Assembly (NCBI GenBank): GCA_032718475.1
Contig: JAUCBJ010008354.1
Coordinates: forward strand, 62,001 to 126,000
Reading direction: 5' to 3'
From: Nemertoderma westbladi
Taxonomy: Eukaryota > Xenacoelomorpha > Nemertodermatida > Nemertodermatidae
DNA: 64,000 bases
Below the pieces are notes generated by a model. That model was not told the origin of the DNA and did no database searches. It saw only the letters and a list, made by a program, of their open reading frames with translations. Both the position numbers and the translations under genes were made by a program. Positions 41,460 to 53,460 of the stretch are shown piece by piece (within the stretch, counting starts at the first letter, position 1; the number at the start of each line of letters is the position of its first letter).

Positions 41460-41573
41460 TCAGTGGATACCGGTTGAACTTCCATTAAAAAAATGAAAAT
41501 AATACTTAAATCAAATATATAAGTTGCGTATAAGTTACAGTAAAAGTAAATCAAATAAGTAGAAAAATAAGAA

Positions 41574-44135
41574 CTATAGTGACAACTTTAGTTTCTTAGT
41601 AGAAGATTCCTTCGAAGACAATGGTGTAAGGAGTTTCGTTTGATTGTTTAAAAAAATATTAGTTAGCTTCATTAGACACACTTGTGGAATCTCACCATCA
41701 AAATATTGACTTGACACAAAGCTAAAGTAGCAGCAAAGACTTCTCCGGCAAACTGAAAGCACACTGATGTTAAGAAAAAAAATAAAACAAAAAAAGGTAA
41801 ACTGCACTAGTATATCTGATGGTGTAGTAAGGCGACCTCGGTCTAGCTCTTTCAAATAGGTGCTGTACTCTGTATAGACAACTGTAGAAGGGTCTATGTT
41901 AGTATTCTCCGGTAAAGATCGCTGAAGATAACCGGCAATAAAGTACAACGCTTGTTTAGTGTCAACATTTATCTCATCTTCACACATAGGTAGTGTCTCG
42001 ACGAGATCTACAATAAATTCAGTCAATGTGACATTACATTTAGAGCATTTATGTGAGTCGTAATCGCTCTGCGTTGTTGACTGCTCATGTCGGAGAAACT
42101 CGAAATTAATTGAGGCTAACAGTTTTGTTTTTTGTATTTGGTAATACTGAAGGGCTTGCACTGCTGCAATGAAGTATGTTCCTCCCGCTGACTGGCGAAT
42201 CCGACCGAAAGCTTTTTCCAGTGGATCAGTGGTAAAATTACCACACAAAACATAATCGAAATTGCGTTGAAGTAACGATTTCACCAAATCTACAAAACCA
42301 CGAAACGTATGAACAATGGCGCTAGCTGTATCTGTTGTAAATGTCTGATAGCGAGTTTTACCATTTACACACCTCATTTTCTCAACATTAGAAGCTATAT
42401 CGAGCAGTATATCCAACCGTTTATCACCAGGATCTGATATGGGACTCCGCCATTCATCATTTAAATGTATAGCCTCGTTCTTGGACTTCACATTTAATAT
42501 CTTGAATGCCTTCACAAAAACTTCTATGAAATCTGCCGTGTCTTTGTCAGTTTTGTTTGATTTCGTATGAGTACATAAAGCTGTTACAGTTTCGTCACAA
42601 AATACTCGAAGCATTAAACAAACGTCTTGTCTCTCAATAGGTTTCGGGTATACAGCTTTGTGAATAAGTCGATGACCAATTTTAACAACATTGGACTTCT
42701 CAGACTCGTATAAACTTCTAATACTCGACCAATTGGCTATCTTGCCATCGAGGTTTATTGCCTGGTTCTTTTCAGTGATCCAATTATTGCGAATTGATTT
42801 CATCAAGTGAACAAAATCAAACAAAAGAAATGTTCCCTGAGTGGTTAACCAAGGCTTTCCTACCTCAGTTTCAAATAAAGCAAAAAAGCTTCGATTGACA
42901 GACAGATTGTCACCAAGAATTGCAATAACATTACCATTAGCTGATTGAATGTTTAGATAAACATCTGTTATAACATCATATAGAAAACTTGAATCTAAAT
43001 TTAACACTGGCATCATGTTGTTCAGAAATGTTGGACCACCATGAAGGCATTTTAACATAACACCCAAAATAGTTTTGGCCAAATAGTTGGGATTGTTTTC
43101 AGCTATTCCAAATATGTGACCACCTTGGTAGGCCAATGCCGCCTTTACGTAAATTTCATCAACCAAGAGCACACAGTTCCGTTGCATCACTGATAGGTTT
43201 TTAAAAACTGCGTGTAAAAAGTTATGATCATCTAATTTATTTGCAGTCGAAGTTAGTCGTTGCAATGTACGGATTGATGGAAGAGGATACTCATTTAAAA
43301 TCTTTGAATACAGCGAACGACTAGTTGCATAATATTCAAAAGCACGAACCAAAACATCGGCAGTCCATTTCTGACAACCAACACGAACAGGTTGAAGTGA
43401 CTTAATATCCTGAAGTAAAATATCGAGTTTGGAAGGGGTTTCCGCATTTGAAAGAAAATTAACCACATTATCTAATATTGACCAGCGATCAATCACTTTT
43501 ATACGCATGGAGTTTATAACGCAAAAGGGAACCGATATTTTAGCACCATATCTGTAAGACTCAAAAGTTAGATTCTTAAAGATCTTAAGAACAAACTTCG
43601 GAATTCCTGAACCAAACACAAATTCAGCACTTTGAATTATCGTCACCGGAACAGAAGAACCTGAAGATACTATTGCAGTAGCGGTGTAAACAATAACATT
43701 ATCCTTGATAATTTTTTTATCTCTTATCGCACCAACAACGTCTTTGTATTCGAACAAATCTTGTGCATTAAACTCGCCGAGCTGATCAGGTTGTATTTGG
43801 CGTGTACCAAAAGAAATTTTAGATACATCGCGCAGTTTTGGCTGAGATATGGGACAGCAACTTGGAGAAATCTGAGGCCATATCGAGGGGGGTTCGACAG
43901 GAATTAATTTCTGTGAGCGAAAAGCCCTACGTTGGGAAAACCCCTCCGGCCAATGCAGTTCACACACAACTGTGTGCTTGGAGACAATTAAATTTTGGCG
44001 AACTTTCAATAGAACGCTCATCCATTGAGAATGGTACGGCTCGTCACTAGGAACTCGATAAACGGTTACCGGTGATTCATTTGCATAGTTGGAGCGACAA
44101 AGTGGAACGCAGCACTTTCTAGGCATCGCATGCAA
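41574..44135 (-). CDS. THAP-domain P-element-like transposase (853 residues)
   Basis: The N-terminus is a THAP zinc finger (C2CH): CCVPLC at residues 8-13, then CELHW near residue 57. Next come the RNase H-like transposase blocks of the P/THAP9 family, including LVDEIYVK, GDNLSVNRSFF and DFVHLMKSIRNNW, and an Asn-rich stretch near the C-terminus. The length lies between the Drosophila P transposase (751) and human THAP9 (903). The THAP domain binds the element ends; the rest cuts and joins DNA using GTP. The frame is open throughout and both ends of the element are intact, so it could be active. The C-terminal about 90 residues contain a hydrophobic, Cys-rich stretch that might be a retained intron or an altered end. 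Confidence 0.9.
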   Translation of the reverse strand: MHAMPRKCCVPLCRSNYANESPVTVYRVPSDEPYHSQWMSVLLKVRQNLIVSKHTVVCELHWPEGFSQRRAFRSQKLIPVEPPSIWPQISPSCCPISQPKLRDVSKISFGTRQIQPDQLGEFNAQDLFEYKDVVGAIRDKKIIKDNVIVYTATAIVSSGSSVPVTIIQSAEFVFGSGIPKFVLKIFKNLTFESYRYGAKISVPFCVINSMRIKVIDRWSILDNVVNFLSNAETPSKLDILLQDIKSLQPVRVGCQKWTADVLVRAFEYYATSRSLYSKILNEYPLPSIRTLQRLTSTANKLDDHNFLHAVFKNLSVMQRNCVLLVDEIYVKAALAYQGGHIFGIAENNPNYLAKTILGVMLKCLHGGPTFLNNMMPVLNLDSSFLYDVITDVYLNIQSANGNVIAILGDNLSVNRSFFALFETEVGKPWLTTQGTFLLFDFVHLMKSIRNNWITEKNQAINLDGKIANWSSIRSLYESEKSNVVKIGHRLIHKAVYPKPIERQDVCLMLRVFCDETVTALCTHTKSNKTDKDTADFIEVFVKAFKILNVKSKNEAIHLNDEWRSPISDPGDKRLDILLDIASNVEKMRCVNGKTRYQTFTTDTASAIVHTFRGFVDLVKSLLQRNFDYVLCGNFTTDPLEKAFGRIRQSAGGTYFIAAVQALQYYQIQKTKLLASINFEFLRHEQSTTQSDYDSHKCSKCNVTLTEFIVDLVETLPMCEDEINVDTKQALYFIAGYLQRSLPENTNIDPSTVVYTEYSTYLKELDRGRLTTPSDILVQFTFFCFIFFLNISVLSVCRRSLCCYFSFVSSQYFDGEIPQVCLMKLTNIFLNNQTKLLTPLSSKESSTKKLKLSL

Positions 44136-45189
44136 TGCAACTAGAAAACCGCATGTAAATACTGAATGCAGGTAAGTAAGGACTCCGAGGCGATGATTAC
44201 TGCTTCAACTGTTCAATCTGTCGGTCACGGTCAGATCTCAGACGGTAATTACCGAATTAATAGACCACATCAACTGTCAAACATAATAAAACGAGGTACC
44301 GGTATCACAAACAACAATAGGCCCTATGTATTAATTAATATTACAGCAGTACAGACTACAGTCTTAAATTCAGACAGTAGGTGCAACTATTTATTACACT
44401 ATTAGTGTATTAGTTCAGTAGTCTATTAGTATCATTAGCATCATCAATCTGTCAATGCATGCAGAATGCAGGCACGCGATTCAGCGAATGCAGAATGCCA
44501 CCCCATCCCACAGTCCCATTATACTACTAACATAAAAGCATAAGGCAAACCATACTGCCATAACCCGATAACCACCTGACTGCCTCTGTGACCACCAGCT
44601 GACCAGAGCCAGAGCTGCAGAGACCACCCACTGACGCTGACCCAGCCACCTGCAGACCTGGCTGCCTGGACCACTGCTGCACCGTACGTGTACAGTTATC
44701 AGCAGCAACGTAGGCTGTCAGGTAGTTGAGTTACCGGTCAGCCGGTACCAGACCATCTGACTGCTAACTTACATCAGCTAACTTGCATCAGTCAGCTTGT
44801 CAGAAGTGACAAGACAACTGGACTGGACTGGAACTCATCAGCTGACAATGCAAGTTGACTTGTTCAGTTGTTTTGAGTGTACAAATGAAATTAAAAGGCA
44901 AATTAAAGATGAAAAATCACAAACCTAAAAACCTAGTTTTAGGCTTTTTTCAAATTTTAGGTTTTTGACAAAAACCTACAAAAACCTAGGTTTACAAAAA
45001 CCTACTTTGCCAGCCCTGCACGGACACCGATAAAGGATAAGTACTATATGCTATACATTTGGAAGAAAACAGAATACAGAAGTACACATGACGTAGGCCG
45101 CCCCACTAGAAACTAGGCATATACAGATATAGGCTACATGCTATACAGACAGACAAATACCGGTCAACCGGTATCCACTGATTAGGCCT
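44136..45189 (-). other. P-like element non-coding region upstream of the transposase
   Basis: No credible ORF. It contains AACCTA-rich, partly self-complementary sequence at about 44920-45010 that may be a remnant of another small element. Confidence 0.5.
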
Positions 45190-45390
45190 AGATGTTGCCA
45201 TAGCAACAGGGTCTCGAGATAAACAATTTTAAATATGATATTTGAGATCCTCAGCATCGACTTAGTGGGGGTAGGTAAAGGTTATAAGTTTGTATCTACC
45301 ATATATTCCGACTTACACCCATAAACAAAGTGGCCTCCAAGTCAGCTATTTGCCCGTGCGTTGTCATGGCCTCTTATAAAGTAGGCCATG
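45190..45390. repeat. Right terminal inverted repeat of the P-like element
   Basis: It is the reverse complement of 41132-41334 with very few differences. It ends GGCCATG, followed by the target duplication GGTTGATG. Confidence 0.93.
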
Positions 45391-45601
45391 GGTTGATGTT
45401 AATATATTGGGGCCCATGCACCTATCCGCAATAATTCCCCCCTCCCCTGGGTATATGTTATGTCCTTGCATGGTGTAGTCATACTGCTGTGCTGGTACCG
45501 GTATAGGCCTATCGGCTCCTGGCCTACCCGACGGTATGTACTCCGCGACTTCCGGGTTTAATCCCGTCGTCCGCGCTATCCTATCGCCTACATTATTCCT
45601 G

Positions 45602-46777
45602 TCAGCATGGCCTATGGTATGTGCACTGTGCAGTAAGGCCTACAGTATGTCCTACAGTCTGTATGTGTCGCTTGGGATCGAAGTTTAATCTTCTCAAGTA
45701 ATCCTCCCCGCGGCTACCGTATTCTCGATCGGTAGTTATATCCTGCTGGGAAGTTTCTCTTCGACCCCCTCCACTATTCTCGTTCTCATGTCGGTACATC
45801 GCGTACCCCTCTATCGGCGCGTAGTGCGCCTCGTCAGGTCGCGCCTCTCCGGGACGACGGCAATCTCCCGAAGTTCGACCCCACCGACTTTCCGTTCCCA
45901 TCTCGACTATCGATGGCTCGCTATCCGTCCTCGCTCTCCTATCGCCCGCGGCGATACTTCTTCTACTTTCTTCTCTTCTTCTCTCCCCAGTGCAGTATTC
46001 CCGCTCGTGAGATCTCTCTTCCATCTCCCGGTTAAACTCCACTGTTCTTCTTCCCTCTTCTGATCGGGCTCGATTCTTCGTCTGCCCTCTCGCGACGTCA
46101 ACCTGCCTCTCTCTGCTCGATCGCACGCCGCTGGGGATACTCGCAATCCCCCTATTACTCTCCGTCGCTGGATGTTGCGGTTTACCTGCCTCGGCCCGCG
46201 CATTATCCGTTGACGCCTGTTGGGCACTCTCTGCCCCCCCTTCCCCCGCTAACTCGCTGTTGTGGGACTCTTGTAGCCCCCCCCCCCCCCACTCGCCACG
46301 TTTCACTTCACTATCTCTCACTTCACCTCTACACCCCTTTCTAGTCGACGCACTGTCTTTACTGCGGCTGGGTTCGTTCACCCCCGCCTCTCTCTCTACT
46401 ATTGCGTGGCCTACCAGGCCCACCTCGGGTTGGTTCAACCCCGCTACCTCCTGCCTACCAACTACGTGGCCTACCAGGCCCCCGTCGGGTTGGCTTAACC
46501 CCGCCGCTTCCTGCCTACCAACTACGTGGCCTACCAGGCCCCTGTTTGCCGGGTTGTGTATGTCCGACGCGTTCACATTAATAGCATCACTGTGGTTGTC
46601 GCCAATTTGGCCCTCTAGTTCACCTAAATTATTTTGTGCACCAAAATTAGAAACAGAATTATTTTGTTCGTTCGAGATAAGATTATTTGAATTATTTTGC
46701 GTGGGTACATTATTTGAATTATTTTGCAAATTCGGGTTTGGATCATTATTTAAATTATTTGGATTAATTGCATTCAT
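45602..46777 (-). pseudogene. B1 N-terminal gag, Asn-rich and Arg/Glu-rich (391 residues open)
   Basis: The protein starts with an Asn/Gln-rich stretch (MNAINPNNLNNDPNPN). Three imperfect repeats of about 20 residues follow (GLVGHVVGRQEAAGL, GLVGHVVGRQEVAGL, GLVGHAIVEREAGV), then a long Arg/Glu/Ser-rich part. It ends at a TGA (45602). In the next frame the coding character continues to the P-like insertion site. No named domain is seen. The position upstream of the gag core, in the same orientation, makes N-terminal gag the simplest reading, comparable to the long N-terminal gag of A2. A TTAA with a piggyBac-like element lies just upstream of its ATG. Confidence 0.6.
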
Positions 46778-46784
46778 CTTTTAA

Positions 46785-48341
46785 CCCTATTAGTACCGGG
46801 CTATAAAATGTTGTACAAATACCGGGGGGGGGGGGGGGTCATATTGACCCCCCCCTCTAAAATCTACAAATATTTACGAAAACGTCTGATTTTTTGTTTG
46901 TACGTAGTTATCACTAGTCTGGATCCGACCGAAAAAAAAAATTTTCGAAAAAATGTACTGGGGTGGTTATATTGCAGCACCAAAATTACAAGTAGTGCAC
47001 AATTTTCACCAAATTTGAAAGTTACATTTTCGGCTAATTATTTTTCAATACAGGTTTTCTGGGGTGCAAAATACATTGGAAAATATTAAAAAATGATATG
47101 ATTACTATAAATGGCTGTTTAGTCCTCTCTGCGTAGGAAAAAAATGAAAAAAACAAGTAACCAGCACTTTTCAGTTAGAACACAAAATTTTTAATTCTAC
47201 TTATACGATGCTATAAATTCACATTTTCAGGTTTTCGAGGGCGCTGATTCTAATGGAATACATTTCTAATATGCCAGATCATTGCTACTTGTATTTTTCG
47301 GCGTAATTTGGCAAATTTTGGTGCTAGCACCAAATTTCGTACCCATCACCAAAAAGTACAAGTTTGCGATGTCCAGTGCTGTTTTTATTGATTCCATCGG
47401 ATTCAGGACCCTCATAAACCCGTATAACGCAAGAAACAAGGTGATACTATCTACTTATCAATTTGCATATTTTCCAAAATTTGGTGCTGGCACAACAATT
47501 TTCACCCACCGGCGAAAAATACAAGTTTGAGAACTCTTATGAAATTTTTACTGATTCCATTGAATTCAGAACCATCACACACCCGTATAACGCAAGAAAC
47601 AAGGTGACACAATCAATTGATATATTTGATGGTTTTCAAAATTTGGTGCTAGCACCACATTTTGCACCCACATCCGAAAAATACAAGTTTGAGATGTCTA
47701 GTTCGATAATTATATTTTCCATTGAATTCAGAACAGCCATAAACCTCTAAAACGCAAGAAATAAATTGTCACAAGCAATTTTATCTATTGAATGGATTTT
47801 CAAAATTTCGTGCTAGCACCAAAATTTGCACACAGCACCGAAAAATACAAGTTTGATACGCTTGGTGCCACTCGTATATATTTCATCGAATCCAGAAACC
47901 CAAAAAACCCCAATTGCGTAAAAAACAAGTTTCAAACGATCAATTTACAAAATTGACTTATTTCAAAATTTGGTGCTGGCACCAAAATTTGGCACCCACC
48001 GAAAAAAACAAGTTTGAAATTTCTAAATCAATTTATATGAATTCCATCAAATTTCTAACACCAAAAAACCGGTGTAAATCAAAAATAGAGATGTTACAAT
48101 TCATATTTAATGAAATGTAATTTTCAAAAAACGTCTCAAAAAAAGTGCCAAAAGTAGGGTTAAAAAATGGTGCTATAACTCGAAAAGTACCCAATATTTT
48201 TGAAAACGGTTTTCACTACTAGGAAGACAATAGATTTTTAGGAAAAGTCATAAAATTTCAGATTCCCAACTGCGTTTGTTTCAGAATTATAATAAAAAAA
48301 CCACGGGGGGGGTCATATTGACCCCCCCGGGTTTAATAGGG
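46785..48341. mobile_element. piggyBac-like non-autonomous element (TTAA target)
   Basis: It is flanked by TTAA on both sides (46781-46784, 48342-48345), with inverted ends CCCTATTAGTACCGGG... and ...CCCGGGTTTAATAGGG. Poly-G/poly-C runs surrounding GTCATATTGACCCCCC occur at both ends. The inside is AT-rich with four to five diverged repeats of a GGTGCTAGCACCAAATTT...AAAAATACAAGTTTG block (about 47300-48020) and no transposase. An 84-bp relative is at 58003-58086. Confidence 0.82.
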
Positions 48342-49103
48342 TTAATGAATTTGATAAATTGTCATTTTTATACAATTTATAACATTCCCAAAATTCCATT
48401 AATTAATAGATCATGGGAGCGGAGATTCACCCTATTAAGTATATTAGTGTGCGAGAATCTCAAATATATAGTCAATAGCCGATAAAATTCATAAAATCAT
48501 GTATAAAGAGGAATATTGACAATTAAAGAATTACTATTAAATAACATCCCAGATCTGTATGCATGAGAATTACCCTAATTCTACCTGCTAGCTTTCCATA
48601 ATGTCACCATGGCAACAACCACGCTAGAATTAGAAGTGAGTTAAAAGAACAATAAAGGCTTGCCCCATTGAATAGCATAAGGAATAAATAGCACACTGCT
48701 AGTATCCAAGGATACTCAATAATAACGTGGCATTCTGGAAGGCACTTGACTAATGGACAAATGGCCCGAATGTGTGCGGTTTGTGACAGTTGTGTGGAAT
48801 TTGTGCGTTTATAGGTGAATGTTACTACTAAAGTGTGTTTACAGTAGCGAGTCGTAATTGTGAAAGTAGCCCTAACTCTGCAGTAATAACCTGAAGTAAA
48901 TCTTAGCCCTTGGGACGGATAGTGGAGTGACTCGCGCTGGTTGTTATTGTCGTTGTGCAGCTACTATGTTGGCGATAAGCACAGCGGCGGCAGTGCATCA
49001 GCGCTGAGGATCTTGCACTGTCCGGGGGCCGTGAGGGGTAGGCAGCGACGCCCGCTAGCCTAATTATAAACTCATTATGATATTGAAAAACTCATATAGC
49101 AGC

Positions 49104-49560
49104 TATGACTGAGTTGATAGAAGATGATCTTGGTATCAGGGAGCGATATACTCTACCTTTACAAGCGTTTGTTGATAGCTTGATACGCGGCGACGCTAGT
49201 CCAACTACTACGGAGGACGATGGTCGTTATATCGAACCGCCGATGTCCCAGTAGCAACTTACGCGTGAATTGGACTATAGAAAATTCACCGCTCGCTATA
49301 CGCATCGTAATGGTACGTATATGGACTTCTTAACTACTGGCCATCCTATCGATTTACACGATACGGACTATGTCGACACCGAAAGGGAAATGGTACTATT
49401 TAAATATCCTACCCAGCGGAGTCGGAACGATAAACTGAAAATCGAATGCGAAAATTCTATTCGAAATCGACTCGAAAGAGAAGATGTTAAAGAACCGGAT
49501 AAACGCGGTAACTCCAACGTATATTTGGAATTCTTGAGAGAAATATTGTCAAACCGAATA
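49104..49560 (+). pseudogene. A3 remnant of the 186-residue ORF
   Basis: It matches 7022-7500 of A1 but has an in-frame TAG (about 49252-49254, CAA in A1). Its end is fused by deletion near 49560 to the start of the large accessory ORF, removing the normal stop and spacer. Confidence 0.85.
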
Positions 49561-50559
49561 AATATCACCCGCGTTTCCCCTACAAGACGTGCGTCTTTGG
49601 TATTTTTGCGATGAATGCCCAAGACCCAACCAACAAATGGAAAGACATAAACATCCGCGGAGACGTTGCTCTAAACACAGTTTTACTCGCTATATTTACG
49701 GGAGTTTCGAGCGAAACTTGTTCGATGTATCACCTACGCTCGCTCGACTCAAACGATCCTTAAATAAACCTATGATCAGAGTTCCGGAATACTCAGTCAG
49801 ACCTCCTCATTCCCTAGTTAGACCTCAGACTCTTGATCCTAATAGTATCACGGATCCTCCCGAACTGTACTCACTGTTCAAAGATCTAGTGTTACCCGAA
49901 CAGTTAGACAGTAGTCGGTGGCACTCCGGTTGTGGGCTCCCTAGATATTCGCCCATCTTACCTCGCCGGATTGGGACGCGGACATCTAATATCGCCATTC
50001 AACCGTATCATTGTTTAGAGAAACGTAAATTGCAGCAGCAAGTCCAAGCGGTAAGCGAATTAACTTTATCTTAGTTCGATCAGGAAATCCAGAATCTCTA
50101 AGAAGATATCGAACTTGGGCGACCCTACTCTCTAAAAGAGTTTTAGACGAATGCTTCCAACAACAAGCGGAGGAAAATCAGCTTGAGGAGAAGCATACCG
50201 ATTCCGATAGAGCCCGAGAACGCGAGTTGAAAAGAATCATCAAACCGAGGAAATTTCTCACTACACACGGTCCACCTACCGCTTTCGTGCAAACGACCCG
50301 TCAGGGACCAGTAAGAGCTGCTGTCTTAAAATGCGCTCTCAAGGTTGTTCGACCTCGTTCCACTGAGGTTGATATCGATCAACCAGGTACCTCGACCGGC
50401 GGATACACCGACTGTAATCCTAAACCTTCCGATGCAATTGTATTGCACCCTTCACCTAGGAGTTATAGCCCTCCTAGTAAAGTGGCTCGCCCCAAAGAGA
50501 AAAGGACTCTTGCTAGCCTCAAAAAACTGCGTAAACGCCGTCCGCGCAAGAAAGACTAA
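49560..50559 (+). pseudogene. A3 remnant of the exonuclease/zinc-knuckle accessory ORF
   Basis: Only the N-terminal quarter (about 49570-50205) and the basic C-terminal tail (about 50208-50559) remain. The part between, containing the whole exonuclease core and the knuckles, has been deleted with a junction near 50208. Several frameshifts and stops occur in the N-terminal piece (for example after 50074). Confidence 0.88.
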
Positions 50560-50880
50560 CTGTTTAGAGTATTTATATATTTTAGAAACTGTGATTTTTT
50601 ATATTTTATAGAATTAAATCCCATTTTCTGGGAGCGGTGTAAAGGCTTTTGCGGATCTAGCTAGTCATTTTCCCCGCAAAGTACTCTGTAGGTGTTTTAG
50701 CGGACATAAAAAGCCGTTTTCTTACTCCCTGCAAACATTTTACGTTAATTACGCTAATCTAACGTTAGACTTTAGTCTGTTTTAGGTTAGAAAAATAAAG
50801 TTATAAAAATAACTTAGAACAAACGTTTTCTAACGTCTTATAATCGTTTAAAAACTACATGTCTAAAATCAACTAAACCC

Positions 50881-51280
50881 AAACGTTAAACTGACGTTCA
50901 ATTTTAACATCAATTTTTAACGTTATTTTGAAACGTCTGACATTGGTTAAATTTAATCATGAACAAAAGTGACTAAACACAAACGTTAAACAGACGTTGA
51001 ATTTTAACATCAATTTTTAACGTTATTTTGAAACGTCTGACATTGGTTAAATTTAATCATGTACAAAAATCACTAAACCCAAACGTTAAACAAACGTTGA
51101 ATTTTAACATAGATTTTTAACGTTATTTTGAAACGTCAGACATTGGTTAAATTTAATCATGAACATAAATCACTAAACCCAAACGTTAAACAAACGTTGA
51201 AATTTAACATCGATTTTTAATGTTAATTTAAAACGTCTGACATTGGTTAAATAGAATCATTCTTGTATTAGAAAATTGTA
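50881..51280. repeat. 100-bp tandem repeat, four copies
   Basis: Copies start at 50881, 50981, 51081 and 51181, each with AAACGTTAAAC, TTTTTAACGTTATTTTGAAA and GACATTGGTTAAAT. The period is exactly 100 bp. Confidence 0.92.
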
Positions 51281-51369
51281 ATTTAATTTAGTCACGTTAA
51301 TATTTATTGCACCAGGTCCCCCGGAATATAGTGTTGTAATTCAGTGTCATGCAACTATCACTCAAGTTG

Positions 51370-52135
51370 TACCTTGTGGTCTTACTTTTGTACCTGGGGG
51401 GAGGGGGTGTGGTCTTACTTTTGTACCTGGGGGGGGGGGGGTGTGGTCTTACTTTTCTTCCCTGGGGGGGGGGGGTCTTACTTTTGTACTAGGGGGACTT
51501 ACTTTTGTACTAGGGGGTCTTACTTTTGTTTAAGGGGAGTCTTACTTTTGTACCAGGGGGGTCTTACTTTTGTACTTGGTGGGGTCTTACTTTTTGTACC
51601 TGGAGGGGTCATACTTGGACTTACTTTTGTACCTGGGGGTCTTACACTAATTTTGTACCTAAGGGGGGGGGGAGGTCTTACTTTTGTACCTGGAGGTCTT
51701 ACCTTTGTATCAATGGGGTCTTACTTTTGTACTTGGGGGGGGGGGGGGCTTACTTTTGTACCTGGAGGGGTCATGCCTTTGTACCTGGGGGCCTTACGTT
51801 TGTACCAGGGGGTCTTACTTTTGTACCAGGGGGTTTACTTTTGTACCTTGGGGGGGGGGGGGTCTTACGTTTGTACCTGGGGGTCTTACTTTTGTACCTG
51901 GGGTGGGTCTTACTTATGTACCAGGGGGATTTACTTTTGTACCAGGGGGCCTTACGTTTGTACCAGGGGGTCTTACTTTTGTACCAGGGGGTTTACTTTT
52001 GTACCTTGGGGGGGGGGGGGGGTCTTACGTTTGTACCTGGGGGGTCTTACTTTTGTACCTGGGGTGGGTCTTACTTTTGTACCAGGGGGATTTACTTTTG
52101 TACCAGGGCGGGGAAGGGGGGGTCTTACTTTTGTA
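51370..52135. repeat. G-rich minisatellite (CTTACTTTTGTACC plus a G run)
   Basis: The unit is about 20-25 bp, GGTCTTACTTTTGTACCAGG with G runs of 4-14. Long Gly/Leu/Tyr frames on it are artefacts of the repeat. The G runs are candidates for quadruplex formation. Confidence 0.92.
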
Positions 52136-53455
52136 GGGTCTTTGGTCTTAAGGTGTTGGGTCTTGGGTCTTAGGTCTTTATTTTGTACTCCCATAATATA
52201 ACTACTGTAACTGCAGGTCTTTATTTTGTACTCCCATAATACAGTATAACTACTGTAACTGCAATATTAATTAGTTTACATGTTCTTCAATATATTGTGA
52301 TGTGGATGTGCAATATTATTGAATTTATAACGATGCAATATTGAATATTTCTTTCAATTTTGGTATTATTTTTTTATACTGTAGTTTTGTTATCGTTTTG
52401 TTTATTTCTCATATTTTTGTTTATTGAAGTTTATTTAGTCAATACTGTATATAGTACAGTACGTTATGCCGATTTATATTACCGATATACCGTAAATTTA
52501 GCTTTGAATTATTTTTTATTCCGGGCAAAATTTGTTAAATAAGTTCATTTTCGATTGCCAATTATTTATATAAAAACGGCAAATGGGGTCTTACTTTTGT
52601 ACTTGGGGGGGGGGGGGGGGCTTACTTTTGTACCTGGAGGGGTCATGCCTTTGTACCTGGGGGCCTTACGTTTGTACCAGGGGGTCTTACTTTTGTACCA
52701 GGGGGTTTACTTTTGTACCTTGGGGGGGGGGGGGGGGGTCTTACGTTTGTACCTGGGGGTCTTACTTTTGTACCTGGGGTGGGTCTTACTTATGTACCAG
52801 GGGGATTTACTTTTGTACCAGGGGGCCTTACGTTTGTACCAGGGGGTCTTACTTTTGTACCAGGGGGTTTACTTTTGTACCTTGGGGGGGGGGGGGGGTC
52901 TTACGTTTGTACCTGGGGGGTCTTACTTTTGTACCTGGGGTGGGTCTTACTTTTGTACCAGGGGGATTTACTTTTGTACCAGGGCGGGGAAGGGGGGGTC
53001 TTACTTTTGTAGGGTCTTTGGTCTTAAGGTGTTGGGTCTTGGGTCTTAGGTCTTTATTTTGTACTCCCATAATATAACTACTGTAACTGCAGGTCTTTAT
53101 TTTGTACTCCCATAATACAGTATAACTACTGTAACTGCAATATTAATTAGTTTACATGTTCTTCAATATATTATTGTGATGTGGATGTGCAATATTATTG
53201 AATTTATAACGATGCAATATTGAATATTTCTTTCAATTTTGGTATTATTTTTTTATACTGTAGTTTTGTTATCGTTTTGTTTATTTCTCATATTTTTGTT
53301 TATTGAAGTTTATTTAGTCAATACTGTATATAGTACAGTACGTTATGCCGATTTATATTACCGATATACCGTAAATTTAGCTTTGAATTATTTTTTATTC
53401 CGGGCAAAATTTGTTAAATAAGTTCATTTTCGACTGCCAATTATTTATATAAAAA
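51714..53455. repeat. Near-identical tandem duplication, about 870 bp
   Basis: The segment from AATGGGGTCTTACTTTTG at about 51714 to AAAAACGGCA at about 52580 recurs from about 52583 to 53460. It covers part of the minisatellite plus a unique AT-rich stretch, with only a few differences, so it is recent. Confidence 0.92.
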
Positions 53456-53460
53456 CGGCA

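Larger units (their letters stand above)
41132..45390 (-). mobile_element. P-element-like (THAP9-type) DNA transposon, 4.26 kb
   Basis: It has long terminal inverted repeats starting CATGGCCTACTTTATAAGAG at both ends (about 200 bp; 41132-41334 and 45190-45390) and an 8-bp target duplication GGTTGATG (41124-41131 and 45391-45398), the length expected of P elements. It encodes one open transposase on the minus strand. It lies in B1 gag. Confidence 0.93.
12534..46780 (-). mobile_element. BEL/Pao retrotransposon family B copy 1, interrupted by A2 and a P-like element
   Basis: Read on the minus strand, the pieces are in BEL order: gag N-terminus (46777-45602), gag core/knuckles/protease/RT (41134-38327), RNase H and integrase (19040-17387), DUF5641 (17251-16898), tandem repeats, exonuclease ORF (15872-14730), knuckle ORF (14551-13283), then an LTR-like end cut by A1 at 12534. 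A2 (19041-38326) and the P-like transposon (41132-45390) are nested in it. Without them B1 would be about 10.7 kb plus its missing 5' LTR. It is thoroughly broken. Confidence 0.85.

Noticed and set aside
44920-45010. Small hAT-type element (AACCTA-rich, ending near GCCAGCCCTGCA)
   Set aside because: Only one possible end is visible and no target duplication could be found.
51344-53077. Several long Gly/Leu/Tyr-rich frames of 100-285 residues
   Set aside because: They are translations of the G-rich minisatellite in different frames; all three frames and both copies give similar repeats, with no domain.
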